64,000 nucleotides of DNA, taken from NCBI RefSeq assembly GCF_012273515.2, contig NZ_CP050975.2:6076001-6140000 (forward strand), given 5' to 3'. The position numbers and the translations under genes are program-made. Of this stretch, positions 57,748-64,000 are shown in pieces. Every line of letters begins with the position of its first letter. The stretch's first letter is position 1. The notes below the pieces were generated by a model. It was not told where the DNA came from. It saw only the letters and a program-made list of their open reading frames with translations, and searched no databases. This DNA is from Streptomyces sp. RPA4-2 (lineage in GTDB: Bacteria; Actinomycetota; Actinomycetes; Streptomycetales; Streptomycetaceae).

Positions 57748-59988
57748 GTGAAACACCCCGACGACGACAACGAACTCTTCAACCGGCTCGAAGCCGAAAT
57801 GGGCGACCCCGCGGCCCCGTCCGGGGGCGAGGTGGTCGACCTCGGCAAGGCCCGGACCGCGCGCGGCGAGTCGACCGACCCGAGCCCCGACCCCTCGGCC
57901 GACTCCCGGCCGTCGAAGTCGGCCGACCCGGAGCCGACCGAGTCGGCCGACGGACGGCCGACGCTGGTCGACAGCACGGTGCCGACCATGTCCGGCCCCG
58001 GCGTCATCGACCGCATCAAGAACTCCAAGCGACTCGACGTCTTCCCGGCCTGGCTCAAGTCGGCCGCGGAGTTCAAGGAAGCGCTCGGCTGGCTGGCCGG
58101 GCACGCCTGGCACACCGCCGCCTTCCACGCGGTCCGCGTCCCATTCGTCTACCTGCCCAAACTCGTCTGGCGCTCCCCGCGCGGCGCGCTCCACACCCTG
58201 GGCAGGGTGGGCCGTTGGTCCGTGGACGCCGAGGGTGAGGCGCTGCGGCAGTACACGGCTACGAACGAGCAGGTGGATGAGTACCTGAAGCTCTCGCGCC
58301 AGCGCGACCGGCGCGTCCGCCTGCGGATGATCCTCACCATCCTCGGCTCCCTTTTCACCCTGGGCACGGTCCTGTTCCTGGTCTACGGGGCGGAGCCGAT
58401 GACGCAGGTCATCGCCGCCGCGGTGGCCGTGCTCGGCTTCGGCCTGGCCGGGGCGCCGGCCGATGCGCCGCTGACGACGCGTGCGGTCATCAAGACCGAG
58501 GTACAGAAGCTGACCAGCGACATCGTGGTCAAGGCCATGGCCTCCATCGGCATCGGCCAGATCGCGAGCGCGGTCGCCAAGGGCAAGGACGGCATCCAGT
58601 TCGCCGCTCCCATCACCCGCGAGGGCCCCGGCTGGCGCGCGGACATCGACCTGCCGCTCGGAGTCACGGTCGCGGACGTCGCCGACCGGCGTGCCCGACT
58701 CGCCTCCGGCCTGCGCCGCCCACTCGGGTGCGTGTGGCCGGACGCCGACCCCAACGAGCACGAGGGACGCCTCATCCTGTGGGTGGGGGACCGGGACCTG
58801 TCCAAGACCGGCATCGTCAAGTGGCAGCTCGCCACCGCCCGCCGCCACGACATCTTCAAAGGCATCCCGTTCGGCCTGGACCCGCGCGGCCGCGGCCAGT
58901 CGGTGCCGATGATTCAGCACAACGTGCTGATCGGCTCGCAGCCCGGCCAGGGCAAGACCGCCTCCGTCCGCGTGCTCGCCTGCGGAGCGGCACTGGACCC
59001 GTCGGTGGAAATGTGGCTGCACGAGCTGAAAGGCACCGGCGACGTCGACGCCCTCGCCTGCACCTGCCACCGGTTCGTCTCCGGCATCGACGACGACTCC
59101 ATCAAGTACGCCGCCGACTCCCTCACCCTGCTGCGCGCCGAGGTCATGCGCCGCGCTGCCGCGATCAAGAAGCTGCCGCGGGACCTCTGCCCGGACAAGC
59201 GCATCACCCGCACCATCGCCGACAAGCGCTCCCTCAAGCTGTGGCCGCTGCTCGCCGTGTTCGACGAGTGCCAGAACCTCTTCGCCCACCCCAAGTACGG
59301 CAAACAGGCAGGTGAGGACGCCGAGTTCATCATCAAGCTCGGCCGCGCCCTCGGAGTGATCCTGATCCTGGCCACCCAGCGCCCCGACAAGGACTCGCTC
59401 CCGACCGGGATCAGCGGCAACGTGTCCATCCGCTTCTGCCTGAGGGTCGCCGGCCAGGTCGAGAACGACATGATCCTCGGCACGAGCGCGTACCGGAACG
59501 GCGTGCGCGCCACCGCGTTCCGCCCGGAGATCGACGCAGGCAACGGCTACCTCGCCGGAGCGGGCCCCCTGCCGAGCGTGGTCCGCACCGCCTACCTCGA
59601 CGACCCGGCCACCAACGCCATCGCCCAGCGCGCCCTCGCCCTGCGCAAGGCCGAAGGCACCCTGTCCGGGCACGCGCTCGGGGAGGACGCCGAAAGCACC
59701 GCGGGTCCCTCGTACGACCTGCTCGCCGACGTCGCCGCCGTCGTCCCTGTCTCGGAGAAGCGGGTGTGGAACGAGCGGATCGCCGCCCGGCTCGCGGAAC
59801 TGCGGCCGGAGGTCTACGGCGGCTGGAAGGGCGAGAACGTCACCTCCGCACTCAAGCCGCACGGCATCAAGACCACCGGCGTGGCCGGGACCACCGACGA
59901 CGGCGAGCGCACCACCCGCCGCGGCATCGTCCGCGACGACCTCACCACCGCGATTGCTGAGCGTGACGAAAACCGGGGCGCCGCCTAG
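57748..59988 (+). CDS. traB: TraB/FtsK-like conjugative DNA translocase
   Basis: 746 aa. An acidic, disordered N-terminus (about 1-85) precedes two membrane helices (MILTILGSLFTLGTVLFLVY, VIAAAVAVLGFGLAGAP). The motor domain has Walker A GSQPGQGKTAS (about 396-406), Walker B LLAVFDECQNLF and an RPDKDSLPTGISGN segment. The C-terminal part holds a winged-helix-like DNA-binding region. In Streptomyces a single TraB hexamer moves double-stranded DNA between hyphae, with no relaxase, by binding clt repeats. GTG 57748 has AAGGA upstream. It ends directly at the candidate clt site. Confidence 0.93.
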   Translation: MKHPDDDNELFNRLEAEMGDPAAPSGGEVVDLGKARTARGESTDPSPDPSADSRPSKSADPEPTESADGRPTLVDSTVPTMSGPGVIDRIKNSKRLDVFPAWLKSAAEFKEALGWLAGHAWHTAAFHAVRVPFVYLPKLVWRSPRGALHTLGRVGRWSVDAEGEALRQYTATNEQVDEYLKLSRQRDRRVRLRMILTILGSLFTLGTVLFLVYGAEPMTQVIAAAVAVLGFGLAGAPADAPLTTRAVIKTEVQKLTSDIVVKAMASIGIGQIASAVAKGKDGIQFAAPITREGPGWRADIDLPLGVTVADVADRRARLASGLRRPLGCVWPDADPNEHEGRLILWVGDRDLSKTGIVKWQLATARRHDIFKGIPFGLDPRGRGQSVPMIQHNVLIGSQPGQGKTASVRVLACGAALDPSVEMWLHELKGTGDVDALACTCHRFVSGIDDDSIKYAADSLTLLRAEVMRRAAAIKKLPRDLCPDKRITRTIADKRSLKLWPLLAVFDECQNLFAHPKYGKQAGEDAEFIIKLGRALGVILILATQRPDKDSLPTGISGNVSIRFCLRVAGQVENDMILGTSAYRNGVRATAFRPEIDAGNGYLAGAGPLPSVVRTAYLDDPATNAIAQRALALRKAEGTLSGHALGEDAESTAGPSYDLLADVAAVVPVSEKRVWNERIAARLAELRPEVYGGWKGENVTSALKPHGIKTTGVAGTTDDGERTTRRGIVRDDLTTAIAERDENRGAA

Positions 59989-60000
59989 CCCCGCTCACCC

Positions 60001-60090
60001 GCTACCGGTAGCGGGCCCACCTGCTACCGGTAGCACCCCCGCTAGCACCCCAAACAGCACCCCACCTGTGATCTAGCGGATAGCAGCCCA
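60001..60090. other. Candidate clt (TraB-recognised transfer locus)
   Basis: Immediately after traB: two perfect GCTACCGGTAGC palindromes (60001-60012, 60023-60034, 22 bp apart), then three AGCACCCC octamers at 60032, 60044 and 60056 with an exact 12-bp period. Two further TAGC-rich copies (about 60075-60090) are less perfect. Streptomyces TraB proteins recognise arrays of 8-bp repeats (TRS) near their gene; sequence and position match that rule. Alternatively a terminator or replication site. Confidence 0.65.
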
Positions 60091-60128
60091 CCTGCGAAAA
60101 CCCCGGAAACCGGCCCGGAGGGACCCCG

Positions 60129-60380
60129 ATGACCCCCATAGCCCTTGCTGTCGTCTGCCCACTCGCCATCACACTCTGTTACGTGGCTCTGTGTGCGGGG
60201 AGCCCGTTCGGGACCTGCCGCAAGTGCAACGGCTTCGGCTTCGCCACCACCACCGACCGCAAGGGACGCCCCAAGCGCGGCAAGCACTGCCGCCGCTGCA
60301 AGGGCCGCGGCAAACGCGTCCGCGCCGGCCGCTGGCTCTACAACCGCGCCTCACGGATCTACCGCCAAGGCACCCGCTGA
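60129..60380 (+). CDS. Small membrane protein with zinc-ribbon-like cysteines
   Basis: 83 aa. An N-terminal membrane helix (PIALAVVCPLAITLCYVALC) is followed by CRKCNGFGF and CRRCKGRGK, a DnaJ-like CxxCxGxG pair that would bind zinc. A basic C-terminus. GGAGGG precedes ATG 60129. Located in the AICE transfer region after clt; role unknown. Confidence 0.8.
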   Translation: MTPIALAVVCPLAITLCYVALCAGSPFGTCRKCNGFGFATTTDRKGRPKRGKHCRRCKGRGKRVRAGRWLYNRASRIYRQGTR

Positions 60381-60532
60381 GCACACGACCGGCGACCACC
60401 CGTCATCAGACGGACCCCGCTCCTAGCTGGAGCCAGGCGGGCGCGGTCACCGGTCCACGCCCCGAACTTGCCAGCACCCGGGGCCCGCGCAGCCTAACCA
60501 GCCGCTCTTCCCGACCGAAAGCGAGTTCCGCC

Positions 60533-60721
60533 ATGGCCGTGACCATCTCGCTCGCCCTGCTCTTCGGCCTGCTGCTCATCGTCCTCATCCGCTCCGGATC
60601 ACTCAAGGCGGGCGGGGCGTTCGTCGCCGTGATGTTCGGCTTCTACCTCGCCTCCACCGGCGCCTCCCACACCGTCCACGCCCTCATGAGCGCCGTCATC
60701 AACGCGCTCCCCAACCTGTGA
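60533..60721 (+). CDS. Small two-helix membrane protein
   Basis: 62 aa, nearly all hydrophobic: VTISLALLFGLLLIVLIRSG and GGAFVAVMFGFYLASTGAS with a short tail. It resembles small Spd-type plasmid-spread proteins by size and position, not by a named family. Its ribosome site is weak. 11 bp before the next gene. Confidence 0.72.
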   Translation: MAVTISLALLFGLLLIVLIRSGSLKAGGAFVAVMFGFYLASTGASHTVHALMSAVINALPNL

Positions 60722-60732
60722 GGAAGCCAGTC

Positions 60733-61347
60733 GTGAACGAACAGATCGTGGCCCGCCACTGGCTCGCCATCATCGCCCCCAAAGCCGCCCCCGCCGTGGC
60801 CACGTCCACCGTGCTGATCCTGGCCCGGATCTGGAACGCCAACGGCGCCCAACACTCCCTCGGCAACGCCGTACTCATGACCGCGCTCTCCCTCGCCGCC
60901 GGCGCGGCCGGCGTCTGCGCGAGCATCGGCCGCGCCGGAGACCCCGTCATCGCCGGGACCGCGTTCGCCGCCTCCGGCGGACTCGCCCTCGCCGGCGTCG
61001 CCGGATACGCCAACGGGCTGTCCCTGCCCCTGCTGCTGTGGGTGCTGACGACCGCCATCGCCTACGGGCTCGCCGCCCGGTACTGGCGCACTGACCGCCG
61101 CGAACGCGTCGCGTACGAGCGGCACGTGAGCGACCGGCGCGAGGAACGCGCCCACATCGAGCGCGTGGAAACCATCCGCGGCACGACACAGATCGAGGTC
61201 GCCCGCACCGGCGCCGCCTACGCCGAACAGCTCGCGCAGGCACTCATCACCCGCGCGGCCCTGCCCGGCTTCGACCCCGGGGCCCTCGAAGCGGTGGGCC
61301 TGCCCCAACTCCCGTTCGCCGACAGCAGCAAGGAGAACCGCGCATGA
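60733..61347 (+). CDS. Spd-like AICE membrane protein
   Basis: 204 aa. Four membrane helices (APAVATSTVLILARIW, LMTALSLAAGAAGVCASIG, AFAASGGLALAGVAGYANG, LLLWVLTTAIAYGLAARYW) and a charged cytosolic tail (RRERVAYERHVSDRREERAH) of coiled-coil character. Positions match spreading proteins of Streptomyces elements. GTG 60733 follows AGGA; the stop overlaps the methylase start by ATGA. Confidence 0.8.
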   Translation: MNEQIVARHWLAIIAPKAAPAVATSTVLILARIWNANGAQHSLGNAVLMTALSLAAGAAGVCASIGRAGDPVIAGTAFAASGGLALAGVAGYANGLSLPLLLWVLTTAIAYGLAARYWRTDRRERVAYERHVSDRREERAHIERVETIRGTTQIEVARTGAAYAEQLAQALITRAALPGFDPGALEAVGLPQLPFADSSKENRA

Positions 61348-62618
61348 CCTATCCCGTCGCGCCGCTGGAGGACGGCAACATCAGTCTGTGCACCGGCTCC
61401 GGTGCGCTGGACCAGGCCGTGGAAGCCGTCACCGGCCTGCCCACCGTTCTGGTCGGCGAGAAGGACCCGGCCGCCTCCCGCCTGCTCGCCTCCCGCCTGC
61501 CCCTTGTGGACAACCTTGGGGACATCACGGCCGTCGACTTCGCCGCCCTGGCCGCAACCGTGTCCCGCCCGGTGGCGCTGACGGCCGGGTTTCCCTGCCA
61601 GGACATCTCCAACGCCGGACCTCGGGGAGGGATCGCCGGTGACCGCTCCGGACTGTGGAAAACCATCGTCTGTGCCGTTCGCCATCTTCGACCCCGACTC
61701 GTCTTCCTGGAGAACGTCGCAGCCCTGCGCAGCCGGGGACTCGATGTCGTCGCCGCCGACCTGGCCGCGATCGGGTACGACGCGCGGTGGATGTGCCTAC
61801 GAGCTGGAGATCCCGAAGTCGGCGCCTGCCACCGCCGGGACCGCTGGTTCGCCGTCGCGTATCCCGCTGCTGAAGACTCCCACCTCACAGCTCGGACGCA
61901 ACGGCGGACCGCAGCACCCGGACAAGCGCCGGGCGGGTGGGCACGGGCCCACGCTGGAGGACGAAGTGGTGTTCTTGTTGCCCCCGACGGGCGCCTGAGG
62001 CTGCTGCCCACCCCGGCCGCCGCCGACGGCACCGGTGGACCCGGCACCTCGCCCAAACGGCAGGGCGGGATGAACCTGCGCACCGCTGTCACCCTGCTGC
62101 CCACCCCCGCCGCGCGTGACTGGAAGTCCGGCGCCTCCAACCTCCTTGGAACCAACTCCCGTCCCCTGAACGAGGTGGTGGTGAACCTGCTGCCCACCCC
62201 CAAGGCGTCGGACGGGCCACACGGCGGGCCCAACCAGCGTGACACGGCGGGCAACTACTACCTGCCCGGCCAGGCCGTGCGCCTCGACGGCCGGTGGGTG
62301 GCCACCAACGGCACCGACTACGGGCCCGCCATCCGCCGCTGGGAGCAGGTTCTGGGCCGACCCGCGCCCGAGCCGACCGAGCCCGGGACCAAGGGGAACC
62401 GCCGGCTGTCCCCGGCGTTCGTCGAATGGATGATGGGCGCCGATCCCGGCTGGGTCACCGGCCCCGACCTGGGCCTGTCCCGCTCCGACCAGCTCAAGAT
62501 CCTCGGCAACGGCGTCGTCATCCACCAAGCCGCACTCGCCTACCGCGCCCTGCTCGCCGCCACCGCGCCCGAAGCCGCGGAGGCCGCGTCGGCTCAGCTC
62601 ACCCTCGATATCGCATAG
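61344..62618 (+). CDS. Phage-type C5 DNA methyltransferase with internal compensated frame change
   Basis: 424 aa as read. Motifs: I-like SLCTGSGALD, catalytic PCQ in GFPCQDISNAG, ENV in FLENVAALRS, RRDRWF and the C-terminal LKILGNGVV. Such methylases protect elements from host restriction. Between about 61862 and 61985 this frame has poor third-position G/C. The +1 frame there has excellent codon usage and a family-like sequence (LLKTPTSQLGRNGGPQHPDK, GGHGPTLEDEVVFLLP). One extra base near 61862-61872 and one missing C in the run 61981-61985 would explain it. So the true protein probably differs over about 40 residues, or carries two compensating mutations. Confidence 0.87.
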   Translation: MTYPVAPLEDGNISLCTGSGALDQAVEAVTGLPTVLVGEKDPAASRLLASRLPLVDNLGDITAVDFAALAATVSRPVALTAGFPCQDISNAGPRGGIAGDRSGLWKTIVCAVRHLRPRLVFLENVAALRSRGLDVVAADLAAIGYDARWMCLRAGDPEVGACHRRDRWFAVAYPAAEDSHLTARTQRRTAAPGQAPGGWARAHAGGRSGVLVAPDGRLRLLPTPAAADGTGGPGTSPKRQGGMNLRTAVTLLPTPAARDWKSGASNLLGTNSRPLNEVVVNLLPTPKASDGPHGGPNQRDTAGNYYLPGQAVRLDGRWVATNGTDYGPAIRRWEQVLGRPAPEPTEPGTKGNRRLSPAFVEWMMGADPGWVTGPDLGLSRSDQLKILGNGVVIHQAALAYRALLAATAPEAAEAASAQLTLDIA

Positions 62619-62621
62619 CTA

Positions 62622-62676
62622 CGCCGCGGCGGCGGGACTCCCCAGCAAGGTCGCCCGCCGCCGCGGTTCTCCCTGC
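62622..62676 (+). promoter_or_regulatory. AICE leader element, copy B
   Basis: GCGGCGGCGGGACTCCCCAG, CAAGGTCGCCCGCCGCCGCG, GTTCTCCCTGC matches copy A at 55128-55182. The stem is longer here (GCGGCGGG with CCCGCCGC), with changes on both arms relative to copy A that keep pairing. It lies 33 bp before the primase gene start, which has its own AGGAG site. Confidence 0.65.
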
Positions 62677-62708
62677 CCATCCGAAGACAGAAACAGGAGA
62701 ACCCCAGC

Positions 62709-63608
62709 ATGCCGTACCCCGACGGCCCTGCCCAGCTCGCCTCAGCGCTTGACGCAGCGTCGCGAGACTGGCGCGTCTTCCCTCTCATCCCCGGAGACAA
62801 GCGGCCCGCCGTCCGCGACTGGGAACAGCGCGCCACGGCCGATCACGTCCGCATCACCCGGTGCTGGACACATGCCGCGTACAACGTCGGCATCGCGACT
62901 GGCCCGTCCGGCCTGGTCGTCATCGACCTGGACCGGCCCAAGCACCCCACCGACACCCCGCCGGCCGAATGGGCCAAGCACGGTGTCACGGAAGGCGCCG
63001 ACGTGCTCGCCGTACTCTGCGAGCGCCACGGCCAGCCCCTCCCCACCGACACCTACACGGTCGGTACTTGGAGCGGCGGCACCCATCTGTACTTCGCCGC
63101 ACCGGAGAGCGAACCTCTGCGGAACACCGCCGGGGACAGCACCCGAGGGCTCGGCTGGAAGGTCGATACCCGCGCCGTGGGCGGACTCGTGGTCGGCGCG
63201 GGCAGCACCTTCAACAATCGCCCGTACGCGGTCACCCACAACGCCCCTGTGGCGCCGCTGCCCGGCTGGCTCGCCGAACTCCTACGCCCCACCCCGCTGC
63301 CTCCGCAGAAGCCCGTCACAGTCGCCCTCACCGGACACGGACGCCGTGCGGCCTTCCTGCGGTCCGCCGTCAACGGCGAGGTGGAACGGGTCACCGGCTC
63401 CGGCGAACACCAACACAATGACGCGCTCTTCATCGCCGCAGCCGCCCTCGGACAGCTCGTCGCCGGCGGCGAGCTGAGCGAAGCCGACGTCACCGGCTGG
63501 CTCCTCACTGCCGCGCTCCAGGTCGGACAGGGCGAGCGCGAGGCACGGCGCACCATCGCTTCCGGCCTCCGGGCCGGAGCACGGCGCCCCCGGACGGTCG
63601 CCGCATGA
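62709..63608 (+). CDS. Bifunctional DNA primase/polymerase (prim-pol)
   Basis: 299 aa. The archaeo-eukaryotic primase-type catalytic region is seen: WRVFPLIPGDKRPAV, NVGIATGPSGLVVIDLDRPK (DxD), and TWSGGTHLYFAAPESEPLRN, VVGAGSTFNNRPYAV. AICEs of the pSAM2 type use prim-pol and an adjoining ATPase for autonomous replication after excision. A helical C-terminal domain follows. ATG overlaps nothing upstream; the stop overlaps the next start (ATGA). Confidence 0.92.
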   Translation: MPYPDGPAQLASALDAASRDWRVFPLIPGDKRPAVRDWEQRATADHVRITRCWTHAAYNVGIATGPSGLVVIDLDRPKHPTDTPPAEWAKHGVTEGADVLAVLCERHGQPLPTDTYTVGTWSGGTHLYFAAPESEPLRNTAGDSTRGLGWKVDTRAVGGLVVGAGSTFNNRPYAVTHNAPVAPLPGWLAELLRPTPLPPQKPVTVALTGHGRRAAFLRSAVNGEVERVTGSGEHQHNDALFIAAAALGQLVAGGELSEADVTGWLLTAALQVGQGEREARRTIASGLRAGARRPRTVAA

Positions 63609-64000
63609 GCACCAGCCCCATCCCGCCCCTGCACCTGTACTCCGTGCCCAGCGACACCGAGGCAGCCCCGCTCGCGCCCCCGAAGCGGGAGCGCCCGCGG
63701 ACCGCATGGACGGCCGATCAGCTCATGGCCGCCAACTTCCCCGAGCCCAAATGGGCCGTGCCCGACATCCTCGCCGAAGGCGTCAGCCTGCTCGCCGGAC
63801 CGCCCAAGGTCGGCAAATCCTGGCTCTCCCTCGGGCTGGCACTCGCGGTCGCCGCCGGAGGCCAGGCGTTCGACTCCGTACCAGTTCAGGGCGGGCCCGT
63901 GCTCTATCTCGCCCTGGAGGACACCCCGCGCCGCCTTCAGACCCGGATGGGCAAGCTCTTGGGCGGAAAGCCGGCTCCCGCTGGGCTGACCCTGGTCACC
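63605..64000 (+). CDS. AAA ATPase (RepA/DnaB-type), 5' part
   Basis: 132 residues are visible before the window ends. After a disordered start comes ILAEGVSLLAGPPKVGKSWL, a Walker A of RepA/RecA-like hexameric helicase ATPases, then VLYLALEDTPRRLQTRMGKL. Coupled to prim-pol by ATGA overlap, so it is the replication helicase of the element. The rest, and probably xis and int, lie beyond base 64000. Confidence 0.9.
   Translation, partial: MSTSPIPPLHLYSVPSDTEAAPLAPPKRERPRTAWTADQLMAANFPEPKWAVPDILAEGVSLLAGPPKVGKSWLSLGLALAVAAGGQAFDSVPVQGGPVLYLALEDTPRRLQTRMGKLLGGKPAPAGLTLVT

Overview
The window is high-GC (about 70 percent) actinomycete DNA, almost certainly Streptomyces. The signs are G/C-rich third codon positions, many GTG starts, AGGAGG-type ribosome sites, 4-bp ATGA/GTGA overlaps, and actinomycete families such as SEDS/PBP pairs, SHOCT proteins, Ku with a lysine-rich tail, and AICE conjugation genes. 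It splits into a chromosomal left half and an accessory right half.

Bases 1-24.8 kb look like ordinary chromosome: the end of a multicopper oxidase, an NlpC/P60 hydrolase, a TetR regulator beside two head-to-head diiron proteins, a metal-type permease pair, a PBP/SEDS cell-wall pair, a histidine kinase with a lipoprotein gene that is frameshifted as written, a tyrosine/dual-specificity phosphatase, a NERD protein, a GNAT-AAA+ fusion, and the divergent LigD-polymerase/Ku repair genes. A ketosynthase with an N-terminal extension follows, then a small LysR-controlled cluster of three SnoaL-like proteins and a medium-chain reductase.

Bases 24.8-33.5 kb are a patchwork. There is a relict of an integrative element (operator pair at 25.07 kb, frameshifted integrase C-terminus ending at 28.17 kb), an IS5-type transposase fragment, small secreted proteins, a YihY/BrkB protein, a DHA2-type MFS exporter, a SHOCT protein and a secreted beta-helix protein.

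From 33.58 kb rightward the DNA is accessory. A 43-bp 3' fragment of a tRNA-Arg(CCG) gene (33577-33619) and a 36-bp 3' fragment of a tRNA-Pro gene (46566-46601) are both on the minus strand, as expected at the distal ends of tRNA-targeting elements whose integrase ends lie further right. Between them is a minus-strand defence block: Dcm-type methylase, Vsr nuclease, a MORC/MutL-like GHKL ATPase, an SF2 helicase fused to a restriction-type nuclease, an unknown 199-aa protein and a sigma-region-4-like protein. A truncated GIY-YIG-type nuclease reading frame lies beside the methylase. Right of the tRNA-Pro footprint are an IS3 element, an HhH-like protein and a 1084-aa adenine methylase whose C-terminus looks like a HEPN RNase domain.

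From 52.4 kb to the end is the backbone of an actinomycete integrative and conjugative element (AICE): a double-winged-helix GntR regulator, HD and Nudix (Pif-like) proteins, an XRE regulator, small transfer genes, DUF2637 membrane protein, GGDEF protein, RRQRL zinc protein, TraB/FtsK translocase, a candidate clt transfer locus, a phage-type C5 methylase, primase-polymerase and the start of a replication ATPase. Excisionase and integrase are expected just beyond base 64000.
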